Assembly (NCBI GenBank): GCA_016178015.1
Contig: JACOUB010000026.1
Location: 1-64,000, forward strand
Reading direction: 5' to 3'
Origin: Methylocystis sp.
Lineage (GTDB): Bacteria; Pseudomonadota; Alphaproteobacteria; Rhizobiales; Beijerinckiaceae
Length of the DNA stretch: 64,000 nt
The position numbers and the translations under genes were made by a program. This document shows, piece after piece, positions 1 to 8,741 of this stretch; positions within the stretch are counted from its first letter, which is position 1, and every line of letters begins with the position of its first letter. The notes beneath the pieces were generated by a model. The model saw only the letters and a list, made by a program, of their open reading frames with translations. It did not search any database and had not been told where the DNA came from.

Positions 1-944
1 AGTTTTTCCTCGACCACGAGGGCTTCGTACAAAAAGCTCGCCGGACCGTCGCCCAGCATGTGGGCCATGACCTCGAGCGTCTCGGCCTCCAAAGGCTTGG
101 CGGTAGCGTAAGAGGGAACGAGAAACACCCGCTCATGCGCGGGCTGCTCGACTTTTTCGTCCGTAAGCGTCACCAGCCGATGGGCGCGCGGTTCGGGTTC
201 GCGCGGACGCCGACGTTGCCCAGCGCCGGCCCGCGCCGGAATGACGCCATAGGCGTCTTGCGCCAGACGTTCGACCGTCTGGGCGTCTACATCTCCCGCG
301 ACGACGAGGATCGCATTGTCGGGCGCATAGAATCGTCGATAATAAGACAGCGCGTCCTCGCGCCCCAGTTCCTCGATCTCGTGGCTCCAGCCGATGATCG
401 GCGTTCCGTAAGGGTGATGCGGGAACAACGCCGCCTGCACCGCTTCTTCGAGCTGGGCGGCCGGATCGTTGTCGGTGCGCATCCTGCGCTCCTCGAGAAC
501 CACGTCGCGCTCGGGCGTTACGATCTCGTCGGCAAGCACCAGATTGGTCATCCGATCCGCCTCGAACGCCATCAGCGTCGCCAGATGCTCCCTGCCGATG
601 CGCTGGAAATAGGCGGTGAAATCATAGCTGGTGAAGGCGTTCTCCTGGCCGCCGAGTTCGGAGACAAGGTTGGAGAATTCGCCTTGCGGATGGTCTTTCG
701 TTCCCTTGAACATCAGATGCTCAAGAAAATGGGCGATGCCCGACTTGCCGATCGGGTCATCGGCGGCGCCGTTGCGATACCAGACCATATGCGTCACCAC
801 CGGCGTGCGGTGGTCCGGGATGACGACGATTTCCAACCCATTGTCGAGTCGCAGATGCGTCACCGCGGCCTGCGCCCCGCTGCGGCTGGCGGCCGCGTCT
901 GGCGTCAGCGTCGCGGCAGGCGCCGCCGCTTGTTGCATCGGCAT
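1..944 (-). CDS. M16 family zinc peptidase (pitrilysin type), 3' end outside window
   Basis: Translation of the minus strand from 944 gives 314 residues of an M16 metallopeptidase and runs off the window edge. The zinc motif HFLEH (HxxEH) lies near residue 79, inside the typical context GIAHFLEHLMFKG. Further N-domain sequence follows, including VLEERRMRTDN and the segment around RFYAPDNAILVVAGD. Proteins of this family are exported or periplasmic peptidases that degrade peptides; no clear signal peptide is visible here. Start choice: ATG at 944 has AAGGAAGG at 951-958 with 6 nt spacing; an in-frame ATG at 950 would sit directly on that site. The secreted hypothetical gene at 1091-1774 lies upstream on the same strand. 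Family assignment is firm; the substrate is unknown. Confidence 0.93.
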   Translation of the reverse strand, partial: MPMQQAAAPAATLTPDAAASRSGAQAAVTHLRLDNGLEIVVIPDHRTPVVTHMVWYRNGAADDPIGKSGIAHFLEHLMFKGTKDHPQGEFSNLVSELGGQENAFTSYDFTAYFQRIGREHLATLMAFEADRMTNLVLADEIVTPERDVVLEERRMRTDNDPAAQLEEAVQAALFPHHPYGTPIIGWSHEIEELGREDALSYYRRFYAPDNAILVVAGDVDAQTVERLAQDAYGVIPARAGAGQRRRPREPEPRAHRLVTLTDEKVEQPAHERVFLVPSYATAKPLEAETLEVMAHMLGDGPASFLYEALVVEEK

Positions 945-1090
945 GAGCATCCTTCCTTAAGGTGAACGTAGCGTGCGAGCTTTCCGCCTATATAAGGGCC
1001 AAAGCGCGCGCTGTCAGGCGCCGGGCCCGAATGCGGCCCGGATCAAGTGGCCCCGGCGGACGCCGCTCGCTGAGGGACATCCAGCGGAAA

Positions 1091-1774
1091 TTACTGGCCG
1101 CCGCCCCAAATGCGGCCGGCCTGCTGACGAATGTAGTTAAGCGGGTTGGCCGCGTCTTCCTTCTCTTTGAGCAAATCCCGCGTCGCCTTCACGTCTTTGG
1201 TGGGCAGCCGGTAGCCGGTCGGCGGCTCGGTCAGATAGTCGCGGCTCGGCTCCACGCCGGCGGCGACGCCGCTGGCCTTTTCGGCCGCCGTCGCGCCGGC
1301 CTTGGCCTCCTGTGGCGCCATCAGCACGCATTCGCGCCGGTTGCTGTTCAAGCATTCGCTGTCGCCGGCGGCGCGCGCGGCAGGCGAGCCGCCGCGACTC
1401 TTGTCAAGCTCGGTTGGTTGGAGCGCCGGATTCTGGTTGAGGCCGGGCTGCGGCGCGGGCGCGCGGGCTGCGGCGTCGCGGCGGCGCGCCACGTCCTGAT
1501 CGACCGGCCAGGCGCCTGGCCGCGTATCGCCCCTCGCCTGAGGCTCCGGCAAAGCGCTCCGATTGGGCGGCAACACCAGCTTCGGTTTTTCGTGATAGTC
1601 GAGCTTGTCGTTGTCCTGTCCCGGCGCGACGCCGATGAGGCTGAGAAGGGAAGTGATGGTCGATTGATCGTCATAAGCCAGCGCGGGCGTCACACAAGGC
1701 GACAGCGTCGTCGCAGCGAACGCGATCCCTGCGAAAACCGTGGTGCGCCCGGTCAAACTCAGTGCCAACTTCAT
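1091..1774 (-). CDS. Secreted hypothetical protein, upstream of M16 peptidase
   Basis: A 227-residue protein beginning MKLALSLTGR, with a hydrophobic N-terminus ending in PALA, so a Sec signal peptide is likely. The mature part is rich in Ala, Pro and Arg. It has a short segment KLVLPPN..ALPEP that faintly recalls DUF3035/BamF-type lipoproteins of alphaproteobacteria, but there is no lipobox and the resemblance is too weak to name it. The C-terminus (NPLNYIRQQAGRIWGGG) looks amphipathic. The ORF is open 20 codons further upstream (to 1834), but ATG 1774 has a good ribosome site (gagggaga) and starts the signal peptide. It may be co-transcribed with the M16 peptidase gene 146 nt downstream. 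Function unknown. Confidence 0.75.
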   Translation of the reverse strand: MKLALSLTGRTTVFAGIAFAATTLSPCVTPALAYDDQSTITSLLSLIGVAPGQDNDKLDYHEKPKLVLPPNRSALPEPQARGDTRPGAWPVDQDVARRRDAAARAPAPQPGLNQNPALQPTELDKSRGGSPAARAAGDSECLNSNRRECVLMAPQEAKAGATAAEKASGVAAGVEPSRDYLTEPPTGYRLPTKDVKATRDLLKEKEDAANPLNYIRQQAGRIWGGGQ

Positions 1775-2083
1775 CAAAGTCGTCTCCCTCGCATTCGCCT
1801 CGCCAAATCGCAGCGCATCGCTCGCCCGGAACATGGCTCGAATCTTAGCAACTGGCTCGCACGAAGATACCGTGCAGACGCCGGCAAGGCGTCGATCATT
1901 TTAGGCTCCGCTTCTTGGCATTTTGGAGGCAAGGCGGATTACCCTTATCCAATAGCGCATGAACGTTAAGCAGCGCAAAGTGGCGCCGAGGGCCGCCGCA
2001 CAAGCGCTGTCGGCATTTCTGCAAGCCGCCTCGGTGGTTGGCGCGCAAAGGTTACAGCAGACCAACCGATTTCGAATTTTGCG
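1775..2083. other. Intergenic region without recognisable gene
   Basis: About 310 bases between two minus-strand genes. No tRNA cloverleaf, strong hairpin or convincing ORF was seen. It probably carries the promoter of the secreted hypothetical gene and the 3' end of the OmpA-family transcript. Confidence 0.5.
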
Positions 2084-3232
2084 CTATCGGCGCTGTTTGA
2101 CCACCAACTCGATGCGCCGGTTCTCGCCGCCGCTGTCGTGCGCGGCTGTCGGCTTCCTCGCGCCATAGCCGACGGCGGCAAGCCTGTCGCGTTCGACGCC
2201 CATGCGGACGAGATAATCGACGACCCGTTGCGCACGCCGCGTCGACAGTTGTTGATTGTCCTCGTCATGGCCGATGGAGTCGGCGTGTGCGCCGACTTCG
2301 ACCTTCGTCTTGGGGCAGCGTTGCAACAGAGCCGCCAGCTTGTCGAGGACGTTCGCCGAGGCGCGACGGATCGAGGCCTTCCTGCTTCGAAACTCGATGT
2401 TCTCGACGGCGAGCGTCGCGGATAAAGCGGATTGACACACTGCGGCGTCGAGGTCGCCCGTCCGCGGCACGGCGGCGAGGACGGCAGCCGCGGCTTGGGC
2501 TTTGTCTGCGCGATGGGCGCTCTGGCTTGGCGCGTCCTTTACGGGCTCGGACGGCGCCGGTTGCGTCGCGTTGGTCGTCTTGCGCGGCGCCGGTTCGGCG
2601 GCCTTCGGGGCGGTTGCGGCTTTGTCGCCGGAAGACGCCGTTTTCGCGGCTTCCGCGGCGGCGGCCGCCTCGCGCAATTGCCCCGCAACGCCGGTGAGTT
2701 CGTCGATTGCTGCGACGACTCGCACGCCAGGAATGGCCTCAATCCGCTTGGCCAGAGCGACGCGATCCGCCACGTCGATGGGCAGCAGGGCGTCCCGACC
2801 GGCGACGTCGAAATCGAGCGGATCACCGCCAGCGCGCTCGATCAGCGTTGCGACCTCGCGTTTGAGATCGGCCTCGAGTTTCGGCAAGGCGAGCAAATTC
2901 GCGCCCTGCCAGATCAAAGCGGCCGGAACCAGCCCCAGCGCCCAGGCTTCGTGATGGCGCAGCGACCGCCGGCTGAAGACGGCGGTAAGCCCGCAGCCCG
3001 CCAAAAAGACGGCGAAAATCGCAAGACCGCTCTCAAGATAAACAGCTGGCCGGCCCGGAAGGATATGGAGGAGCGCAACCGCCAGCCCCGCCGCGAAGGC
3101 AAGGCCCCACCAACGCAACCATCCGGCGATCTTGCCGTGTTCTGTCGGCTGACTGCCGAAGACGCCCGTCAGAACTCCGACGGCGAGCGCTGCGAGCAAC
3201 CAAACCCAAAACTGCGCGACGACAAACGTCAT
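2084..3232 (-). CDS. OmpA/MotB-family peptidoglycan-binding membrane protein
   Basis: A 382-residue protein. The N-terminal ~110 residues contain about four hydrophobic segments (from MTFVVAQFWVWLLAALAVGV onward), so it is anchored in the inner membrane. A BON-like stretch (about residues 125-180, VATLIERAGGDPLDFDVAGR) is followed by an Ala/Pro/Lys linker (about 190-250). The C-terminal OmpA-like domain (about 270-382) carries the hallmark NQQLSTRRAQRVVDYLVRMGV and ENRRIELVV. OmpA-like domains bind diaminopimelate-containing peptidoglycan, so the protein probably links inner membrane to cell wall. Unlike true OmpA it lacks an N-terminal beta barrel. The next gene on the plus strand starts 217 nt away, divergently. 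Specific role unknown. Confidence 0.87.
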   Translation of the reverse strand: MTFVVAQFWVWLLAALAVGVLTGVFGSQPTEHGKIAGWLRWWGLAFAAGLAVALLHILPGRPAVYLESGLAIFAVFLAGCGLTAVFSRRSLRHHEAWALGLVPAALIWQGANLLALPKLEADLKREVATLIERAGGDPLDFDVAGRDALLPIDVADRVALAKRIEAIPGVRVVAAIDELTGVAGQLREAAAAAEAAKTASSGDKAATAPKAAEPAPRKTTNATQPAPSEPVKDAPSQSAHRADKAQAAAAVLAAVPRTGDLDAAVCQSALSATLAVENIEFRSRKASIRRASANVLDKLAALLQRCPKTKVEVGAHADSIGHDEDNQQLSTRRAQRVVDYLVRMGVERDRLAAVGYGARKPTAAHDSGGENRRIELVVKQRR

Positions 3233-3449
3233 CCTTTACCGCTCCGTATCCGATCAGCGCGAGGCTTGGCAGCGCCCCGGGCGCCGATGATTACCGGAGA
3301 GCGCGCCGCCGGTAAACGCTGAAACGTGACAATGCGGCGCCGCGCGCTATGTGATTTTCGACACCTCAACCCCGGATCGATCCGGCGTCGGCGCCTATTT
3401 TTGGAATGACGCTGACGGCGTTTGCCGCCATCCCTTCGGAGTTTGCACC

Positions 3450-4046
3450 ATGGCCGATCATGAATCGAACGCGCCCAGCCCGCCTGCGTCGCGCTTCAGC
3501 GCGCGCGCCTTCTTCCTTAGGGACTGGCCATACCTGGCGATGCTGGTCCTTGCCCTGTTCGGGGTCGCTTACACGAGCGTCACGCGGCAGGCGATCACCA
3601 CATATTGGCTCATCCTTATCCCATTCTTCGGCGTCATTTGTGTGGTCGCGCGGTGGCGAGACGTCGAGGGCCGCGAGCCGCATTGGCGGCTCATCCAGAC
3701 ACAGGCCCTTCACTGGGTTGCGGTTATACTTGCGACGTATCTCGTGTTTGTCGCGGACGTAAAGCAAATGATGAACGCCGACGCGCGTGCGCTCATGGTG
3801 CTGACGTTGTTGGCGTTGGGGACGTTTACGGCTGGGGTCCACGTTGGCGCGTGGCGCATCTGCCTGGTCGGGGTCGTGCTGGCTCTTTGGGTCCCCGTCA
3901 TCGCATGGCTCGAGACAGCGACGCTGCTTCTCGTTTTAGCGGCGATTGTCCTGGGCGCGTTCGCCGTGCTGCACTTTTTGCGTGATAAAGAGCGGACCGC
4001 GGCCGGCATCGCCGTCGGCAAGTCCCGGATGCCGCCACCGAGCTAG
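3450..4046 (+). CDS. Hypothetical multi-pass membrane protein
   Basis: A 198-residue protein with five or six hydrophobic segments (for example around YLAMLVLALFGVAY, WLILIPFFGVICVV, WVAVILATYLVFV, VLTLLALGTF and LLLVLAAIVLGAF), so it is an integral inner-membrane protein. The open frame begins at 3351, but the MADHESN start at 3450 is preferred because GGAG lies 8 nt upstream (3438-3441) and the preceding codons look non-coding. No catalytic motif is recognised. Divergent from the OmpA-family gene. Function unknown. Confidence 0.7.
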   Translation: MADHESNAPSPPASRFSARAFFLRDWPYLAMLVLALFGVAYTSVTRQAITTYWLILIPFFGVICVVARWRDVEGREPHWRLIQTQALHWVAVILATYLVFVADVKQMMNADARALMVLTLLALGTFTAGVHVGAWRICLVGVVLALWVPVIAWLETATLLLVLAAIVLGAFAVLHFLRDKERTAAGIAVGKSRMPPPS

Positions 4047-4081
4047 TGGCCTGCGTCAGCCAAATTGATGGGTTTATTTGT

Positions 4082-4139
4082 GCGAGCCTGAAGGCTCGCG
4101 GTCCAAGAGCGGCCCTGGACCGCGAGCCTTCAGGCTCGC
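4082..4139. repeat. Family A palindromic repeat (REP-like)
   Basis: Two perfect 24-base arms (4082-4105 and 4116-4139) around a 10-base loop. A single arm recurs at 10720-10743, inside the 3' end of the MmeI-like gene. As RNA it would form a very stable hairpin between the membrane-protein gene and the region upstream of the DUF1499 gene. Confidence 0.9.
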
Positions 4140-4167
4140 AAATCGAACCCACCCTCCAGCGCACCCT

Positions 4168-4347
4168 TCATTTTACGTGAGCGTCGAGCGCCGCCGCCAC
4201 AGCGGAAATGCCGATTTCCCGATAGAGACGGCTCAGCAGATCATGGGGGTGGCCAGAAGGTTGTTGCTCGACGCATTCAGGGGCGAAAAACTCGGACATT
4301 GCGGCGCTCTGCGGCTGGGGGATCGATCGGGAAGGCTTTGGGGGCAT
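4168..4347 (-). CDS. Possible small protein of 59 residues
   Basis: A short ORF within the 454-base gap between two plus-strand genes. Its C-terminal half (HDLLSRLYREIGISAVAAALD) is amphipathic and reads like a real conserved helix rather than random translation. An in-frame ATG at 4299 would give a 43-residue product beginning MSEFFAPEC. No Shine-Dalgarno sequence is visible at either start. From memory, similar short proteins exist in Hyphomicrobiales, but this could not be verified. Function unknown. Confidence 0.4.
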   Translation of the reverse strand: MPPKPSRSIPQPQSAAMSEFFAPECVEQQPSGHPHDLLSRLYREIGISAVAAALDAHVK

Positions 4348-4500
4348 TTGAGGCAAGTTTGTCGCAGGCGGGTTAAGGTTGCGTTAGCTCCCTCGCGGTT
4401 TGCGCCAGGTTCTTGCGCAGGTGGGATTAGCATTCGGGCGATCGGTGTTATTGTCGCGAGCCCTACGGGCGTTTCCTCAATTTCCGCGATCGAGCCTCCG

Positions 4501-5277
4501 ATGCGCCGTCATCTTCCCCAAGAGCCCGTTTCACAGGCCGCCATTTGGAGCCGCCGTCTTGCCGTTTTCGCCTTGCCGGTGGCGGCGATCGCCGTTCTCC
4601 TGGCGCGCACCGGCGCGGTCGAACCGCCGGCCGCTCTGGCCGTTCTGGGCGGGGCGATCGTCATCGCGCTGGGCGCGGTTCTGCTCGTTGTCACGGCCTG
4701 CGTGGTGATCTGGCGCACCGGTCGCCGGGGCCTCGGCGCAGCGATCGGCGCCCTGGTTCTCGCGGCGGCGACGCTCGGCTATCCGGCCTATCTCGCCTTC
4801 GAGGCGGTGCGCCTGCCGGTGCTCGCCGACGTGTCCACCGATACGGTCGATCCGCCGGGCTTCTCGCTATCGGCGGCGGCGATGAAGGCTCGGGCCGGCC
4901 TCACACGGGCGGGCGCATCCGCCGAGACGCGGCAGCAGCAACGCGCCGCCTATCCCACTGTCGAGCCGATCGTCGTCGATCTCGACGCCGACGAAGCTCT
5001 AGCGCTCGTTCTCAAGACGGCGGCGGTGCGCGGCTGGGGGGTGATCGATCAGCGGCCGCCCGGCGGACGCTCGGGGCAAGGACACGTCGATTTCCTCGAT
5101 CGCACTCTGGTGATGGGGTTTTTCGACGACATAACGGTCAGATTGCGGCCGCTCGCCGGCCAAACGCGCATCGACGTGCGCGCGGCGTCGCGTTACGGCC
5201 GCCACGACTTCGGCGCCAACGCCAGGCGTATCGAGCAATTCGCCGAAGAATTGCAGGCGCAGCTGGATACGCGGTGA
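4501..5277 (+). CDS. DUF1499 family membrane protein
   Basis: A 258-residue protein with three hydrophobic helices in the first ~100 residues (LAVFALPVAAIAVLLA, ALAVLGGAIVIALGAVLL, AAIGALVLAAATLGYPAYL), followed by a soluble DUF1499 domain with AYPTVEPIVVDLDADEAL, GWGVIDQRPP, VMGFFDDITVRL and the closing DIRAASRYGRHDFGANARR pattern (here DVRAASRYGRHDFG). The family is widespread in alphaproteobacteria and its biochemical role is unknown. The frame is open back to 4078 through the family A repeat, but residues upstream of ATG 4501 look like translated non-coding DNA. Convergent with dnaE2 (18 nt between stops). Confidence 0.82.
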   Translation: MRRHLPQEPVSQAAIWSRRLAVFALPVAAIAVLLARTGAVEPPAALAVLGGAIVIALGAVLLVVTACVVIWRTGRRGLGAAIGALVLAAATLGYPAYLAFEAVRLPVLADVSTDTVDPPGFSLSAAAMKARAGLTRAGASAETRQQQRAAYPTVEPIVVDLDADEALALVLKTAAVRGWGVIDQRPPGGRSGQGHVDFLDRTLVMGFFDDITVRLRPLAGQTRIDVRAASRYGRHDFGANARRIEQFAEELQAQLDTR

Positions 5278-5295
5278 TACGAAATCCGGCCGGCC

Positions 5296-8200
5296 TCACC
5301 GAAAATTGCGTCCTTCGGGCATGGCCTCGAGCGCCTTTGCGGCGCGCGATTGCTCCAACAGGCGCAAGTCCGCGCTCAAATCCGCGATTTTTTGCGCAAC
5401 GACATGGATGACGCCGGCTTCGTTCTGGACGCGTCCCGTCACCGCGACGAAGCGCCCGCCGATGACTTCGGCGCGCTGGCGTTCGAACAGCTTCGGCCAG
5501 ACGATGATATTGGCGACGCCGGTTTCGTCCTCGATGGTCATGAACACGACGCCGCTGGCCGAGCTCGGCCGCTGGCGCACCAGCACCAGTCCGGCGACCG
5601 TAACGAGAGGGCCCCCCCTTCTCCCGCAAGCGGGAGAAGGTGTCGCGCGAATGCGCGACGGATGAGGGCAGGCCCTCACCCGTCTCGACTTCGTCGAGCC
5701 ACCCTCTCCCGCAAGCGGGAGAGGGGAAGCTCGGCCGAGGTCTGCGCATGGCGTGACGCCTTTGGCGTCGAGGCGCGGGCGCAAAAACGACACGGGATGC
5801 GCTTTGAGCGAGAGCGACAGGAAGCGGTAATCCTCGATCACCTCTTCGCCGACCGGCATGGGCGGTAGATCGGCGTCGGGCTCCCTCGGCGCGAAGGCGA
5901 GATCGCGCAGGAGGGGCAGATCGTCCTTGTCGCCGGCGCGGTTCAAGCCCTGCACGGCCCACAGCGCGTCGCGGCGCGGCAAGCCGAGCGAGGCGAAGGC
6001 GCCGGCTTCCGCGAGGCGCTCGAGCACGGCCGGCGAGAGGCCCGCGCGCAGCCACAGATCGCGCACCGAGTCATAGCCCTTGCCGCGTTTCTCCATGAGC
6101 CGCCGCATGTCGTCTTCGCTGAGCCCTTTGATCTGGCGAAATCCGAGCCGCACGCCATGCGTCGACCTGATGTCTTCCGCCATCGAGGCATGGCGTGGAT
6201 GCAGCCGCGCGCCATTGTCATAGCCGGGCGGCGAGCGCTCCAGCGTGCAATTCCAGTCGGAGGCGTTCACGTCGACCTCGTAAACGTCGACGCCGTGGTC
6301 GCGCGCGTCGCGCACGATCTGCGCCGGCGCGTAAAAACCCATGGGCTGCGCATTCAAAAGAGCGCAGGCGAAGACGTCCGGGTAGCGGCATTTGAGCCAT
6401 GCGGAGGCATAGACGAGCAGCGCGAAAGATGCAGCGTGGCTCTCGGGAAAACCATAGGCGCCAAAGCCTTCAATTTGCTTCCAGCAGCGTTCGGCGAAGT
6501 CGCGTTCGTATCCCCTCGCCAGCATGCCGTTGACCATCTTGTCCTGAAAGGCGCCGATCGCGCCGGCGCGTTTGAACGTCGCCATGGCGCGGCGCAGCCG
6601 ATCGGCTTCCGCAGGCGTAAAGCCAGCGGCGACGATGGCGATCTTCATCGCCTGTTCTTGGAACAAGGGCACGCCGAGCGTCTTGCCGAGCACCGCTTCG
6701 AGTTCCTTCGAAGGATACGACACCTGTTCCTTGCCGGTGCGCCGGCGCAGGTAGGGATGCACCATGTCGCCCTGGATGGGGCCAGGCCGCACGATCGCCA
6801 CTTCGATGACGAGATCGTAGAACGCCTTAGGCTTCAGGCGCGGCAGCATCGACATCTGCGCGCGGCTCTCGATTTGAAAGACGCCGATGGTGTCGGCCCG
6901 CGAGAGCATCTCGTAGACGCGCGGATCTTCGGACGGAATCGTCGAAAGCTGGTGAACGATTCCATAACGCCGTGCGAGAAGATCGAGCCCCTTGCGCAGA
7001 CAAGTGAGCATGCCGAGCGCCAGCACGTCGATCTTCAAGATGCCGAGCGCGTCGAGATCGTCCTTGTCCCATTCGATCGTGGTGCGCCCTGCCATCGCCG
7101 CCGGCGCCACGGGCACGACTTCGTCGAGCCGCTCGCGCGTAATGACGAAGCCGCCGGTGTGTTGCGAGAGATGACGCGGAAAGCCGACGAGTTCGGAAGC
7201 GAGCGTCAGCGCCTTGGCAAGCCGCGGGTCGCGGGCGTCGAGACCAGTGCGGGCGATCTCCTTTGCATCGAGCGTGCTGCGCGATTGGCCCCAGACCCTG
7301 CCGGAAAGACGCGACAGCGCGTCGTTCGATAGGCCGAAAGCCTTGCCCACGTCGCGAATGGCCGAACGCGAGCGGTAGGTGACGACGCTGGCGGTCAGTC
7401 CGGCCCTTTCGCGGCCGAAGCGCGTGTAAATATATTGCATCACCTCTTCGCGCCGCTCGTGTTCGAAATCGACGTCGATGTCGGGCGGCTCGTTGCGTTC
7501 GGCCGAGACGAAGCGCTCGAACAGGAGATCGTGCTTCGTCGGATCGACTTCCGTTATGCCGAGGCAAAAGCAGATCGCGGAATTTGCCGCCGAGCCCCGC
7601 CCTTGCGCGAGAATGCCGCGCGAGCGCGCAAAGCGCACGATGTCGTGGACGGTAAGGAAATAGGCTGCGTAATTCAATTCGCCGACGAGCGTCAATTCGT
7701 GCTCGAGCAACGCTTCGACATTCCCCGGCACGCCCGAAGGATAGCGTTGGTGCGCGCCCTCTCGCGTGAAAGCTTCGAGCGCCTCTTGCTCGCTCGCAAA
7801 ACCTTCGCGCAATTCGCTCGGATAGTCATAGGCGAGGTCGCTGAGCTGGAACGAGAGCCCATCGAGAAAGCGCGCCGTCTCCGCGATCGCGTCCGGCGCC
7901 TCCGCGAAGAGGCGCGTCATTTCCTCGCCGCTCTTCAAGCAGCGTTCGCTGTTGGCGAGGAGCAGATAACCGGCGCGGTCGAGCGTCGTTTTTTCCCTGA
8001 TGCAGGTGAGGACGTCGGCGAGCGGGCGCCGCTCGGGGACGTGCATGTGCGCGTCATTGACCGCGAGGAGTGGAAGGCGCAGACGGCGCGCCAGTTCGAT
8101 GCGGCGCGCCAGCGCGGTGCGCACATCGGGTCCATAGAGGATGGTCGCCGCGAGCCACAGCCGGCCTTCGAAGGCTTCGACGAGGCGGGAGGGAAGGGCG

Positions 8201-8652
8201 TCGTTCTCCATTGCGACCAGCTGTACGCCTTCGCCGCATTCGATCAGATCGTCGAGATAGAGCGTGCACTGGCCTTTCTCGGCGCGCGCATTGCCGCGCG
8301 TCAGGAGACGGCACAAGCGCCCATAAGCGGCGCGGTCTTTCGGATAACAGAGGATGTCGGGCGTCGCGTCGGCGAAGACGAGACGCGCGCCGACGGCGAG
8401 CCGAAACCCCGGCGCCGCAGCTTTGTTTTCGCGCAAGGATGAATAGGCGCGCACCACGCCCGCGAGCGAGTTGCGGTCGGCGACGCCGACGCCGCAGTGG
8501 CCGAGCTCGATCGCCCGCGCGACCATCTCCTCGGGGTGCGAGGCGCCGCGCAGGAAGGAGAAGTTGGTGGTGGTCGCAAGTTCGGCGTAGCGCGGCGCGC
8601 CGGCGCCCTTGCCGGGCGTGGTCTCTTCGCGTCGGTTCGTGCTAGAATTCAT
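5296..8652 (-). CDS. dnaE2: Error-prone DNA polymerase DnaE2
   Basis: An 1118-residue C-family polymerase. It has an N-terminal PHP domain (YAELATTTNFSFLRGASHPEE), the DnaE catalytic motif PDIDVDFEHERREEV, the finger/palm region with PGPIQGDMVHPYLRRR and FQEQAMKIAI, and a C-terminal OB-fold (GVVFMTIEDETGVANIIVWP). DnaE2 carries out SOS-induced translesion synthesis, usually with ImuA and ImuB, but neither gene is adjacent. A LexA box lies 37 nt upstream of the start (8689-8703), consistent with damage induction. Odd feature: about 40 residues near positions 975-1012 (between CADLGRA and VTVAGLV) are encoded by a family D palindromic repeat inserted in frame in the linker before the OB-fold, so the protein is longer than usual. 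Both flanks align as an ordinary DnaE2. Confidence 0.97.
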   Translation of the reverse strand: MNSSTNRREETTPGKGAGAPRYAELATTTNFSFLRGASHPEEMVARAIELGHCGVGVADRNSLAGVVRAYSSLRENKAAAPGFRLAVGARLVFADATPDILCYPKDRAAYGRLCRLLTRGNARAEKGQCTLYLDDLIECGEGVQLVAMENDALPSRLVEAFEGRLWLAATILYGPDVRTALARRIELARRLRLPLLAVNDAHMHVPERRPLADVLTCIREKTTLDRAGYLLLANSERCLKSGEEMTRLFAEAPDAIAETARFLDGLSFQLSDLAYDYPSELREGFASEQEALEAFTREGAHQRYPSGVPGNVEALLEHELTLVGELNYAAYFLTVHDIVRFARSRGILAQGRGSAANSAICFCLGITEVDPTKHDLLFERFVSAERNEPPDIDVDFEHERREEVMQYIYTRFGRERAGLTASVVTYRSRSAIRDVGKAFGLSNDALSRLSGRVWGQSRSTLDAKEIARTGLDARDPRLAKALTLASELVGFPRHLSQHTGGFVITRERLDEVVPVAPAAMAGRTTIEWDKDDLDALGILKIDVLALGMLTCLRKGLDLLARRYGIVHQLSTIPSEDPRVYEMLSRADTIGVFQIESRAQMSMLPRLKPKAFYDLVIEVAIVRPGPIQGDMVHPYLRRRTGKEQVSYPSKELEAVLGKTLGVPLFQEQAMKIAIVAAGFTPAEADRLRRAMATFKRAGAIGAFQDKMVNGMLARGYERDFAERCWKQIEGFGAYGFPESHAASFALLVYASAWLKCRYPDVFACALLNAQPMGFYAPAQIVRDARDHGVDVYEVDVNASDWNCTLERSPPGYDNGARLHPRHASMAEDIRSTHGVRLGFRQIKGLSEDDMRRLMEKRGKGYDSVRDLWLRAGLSPAVLERLAEAGAFASLGLPRRDALWAVQGLNRAGDKDDLPLLRDLAFAPREPDADLPPMPVGEEVIEDYRFLSLSLKAHPVSFLRPRLDAKGVTPCADLGRASPLPLAGEGGSTKSRRVRACPHPSRIRATPSPACGRRGGPLVTVAGLVLVRQRPSSASGVVFMTIEDETGVANIIVWPKLFERQRAEVIGGRFVAVTGRVQNEAGVIHVVAQKIADLSADLRLLEQSRAAKALEAMPEGRNFR
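5614..5727. repeat. Family D palindromic repeat inside dnaE2
   Basis: Two near-identical hairpins (5617-5640 and 5702-5725), each of the type ctcccgcaagcgggag, flank an inner inverted repeat (gatgagggc/ggccctcac). The whole unit forms a large palindrome. It sits inside dnaE2 and is read through without a stop codon. Confidence 0.92.
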
Positions 8653-8688
8653 CGAGCGAGGCCGTAGGCGCTGGACTTATGGGCGGAA

Positions 8689-8703
8689 GTTCGCTAATTG
8701 TTC
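8689..8703. promoter_or_regulatory. LexA (SOS) box, GTTC-N7-GTTC
   Basis: The sequence GTTC (8689-8692), seven bases, then GTTC (8700-8703) exactly fits the alphaproteobacterial LexA operator. It lies 37 nt upstream of the dnaE2 start and 38 nt upstream of the divergent coiled-coil gene at 8742, so both may be SOS-controlled. No lexA gene is in the window. Confidence 0.75.
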
Positions 8704-8741
8704 CGCGATTTCGACATTGAGGCAAGTCTTGGGAGCAAGTC

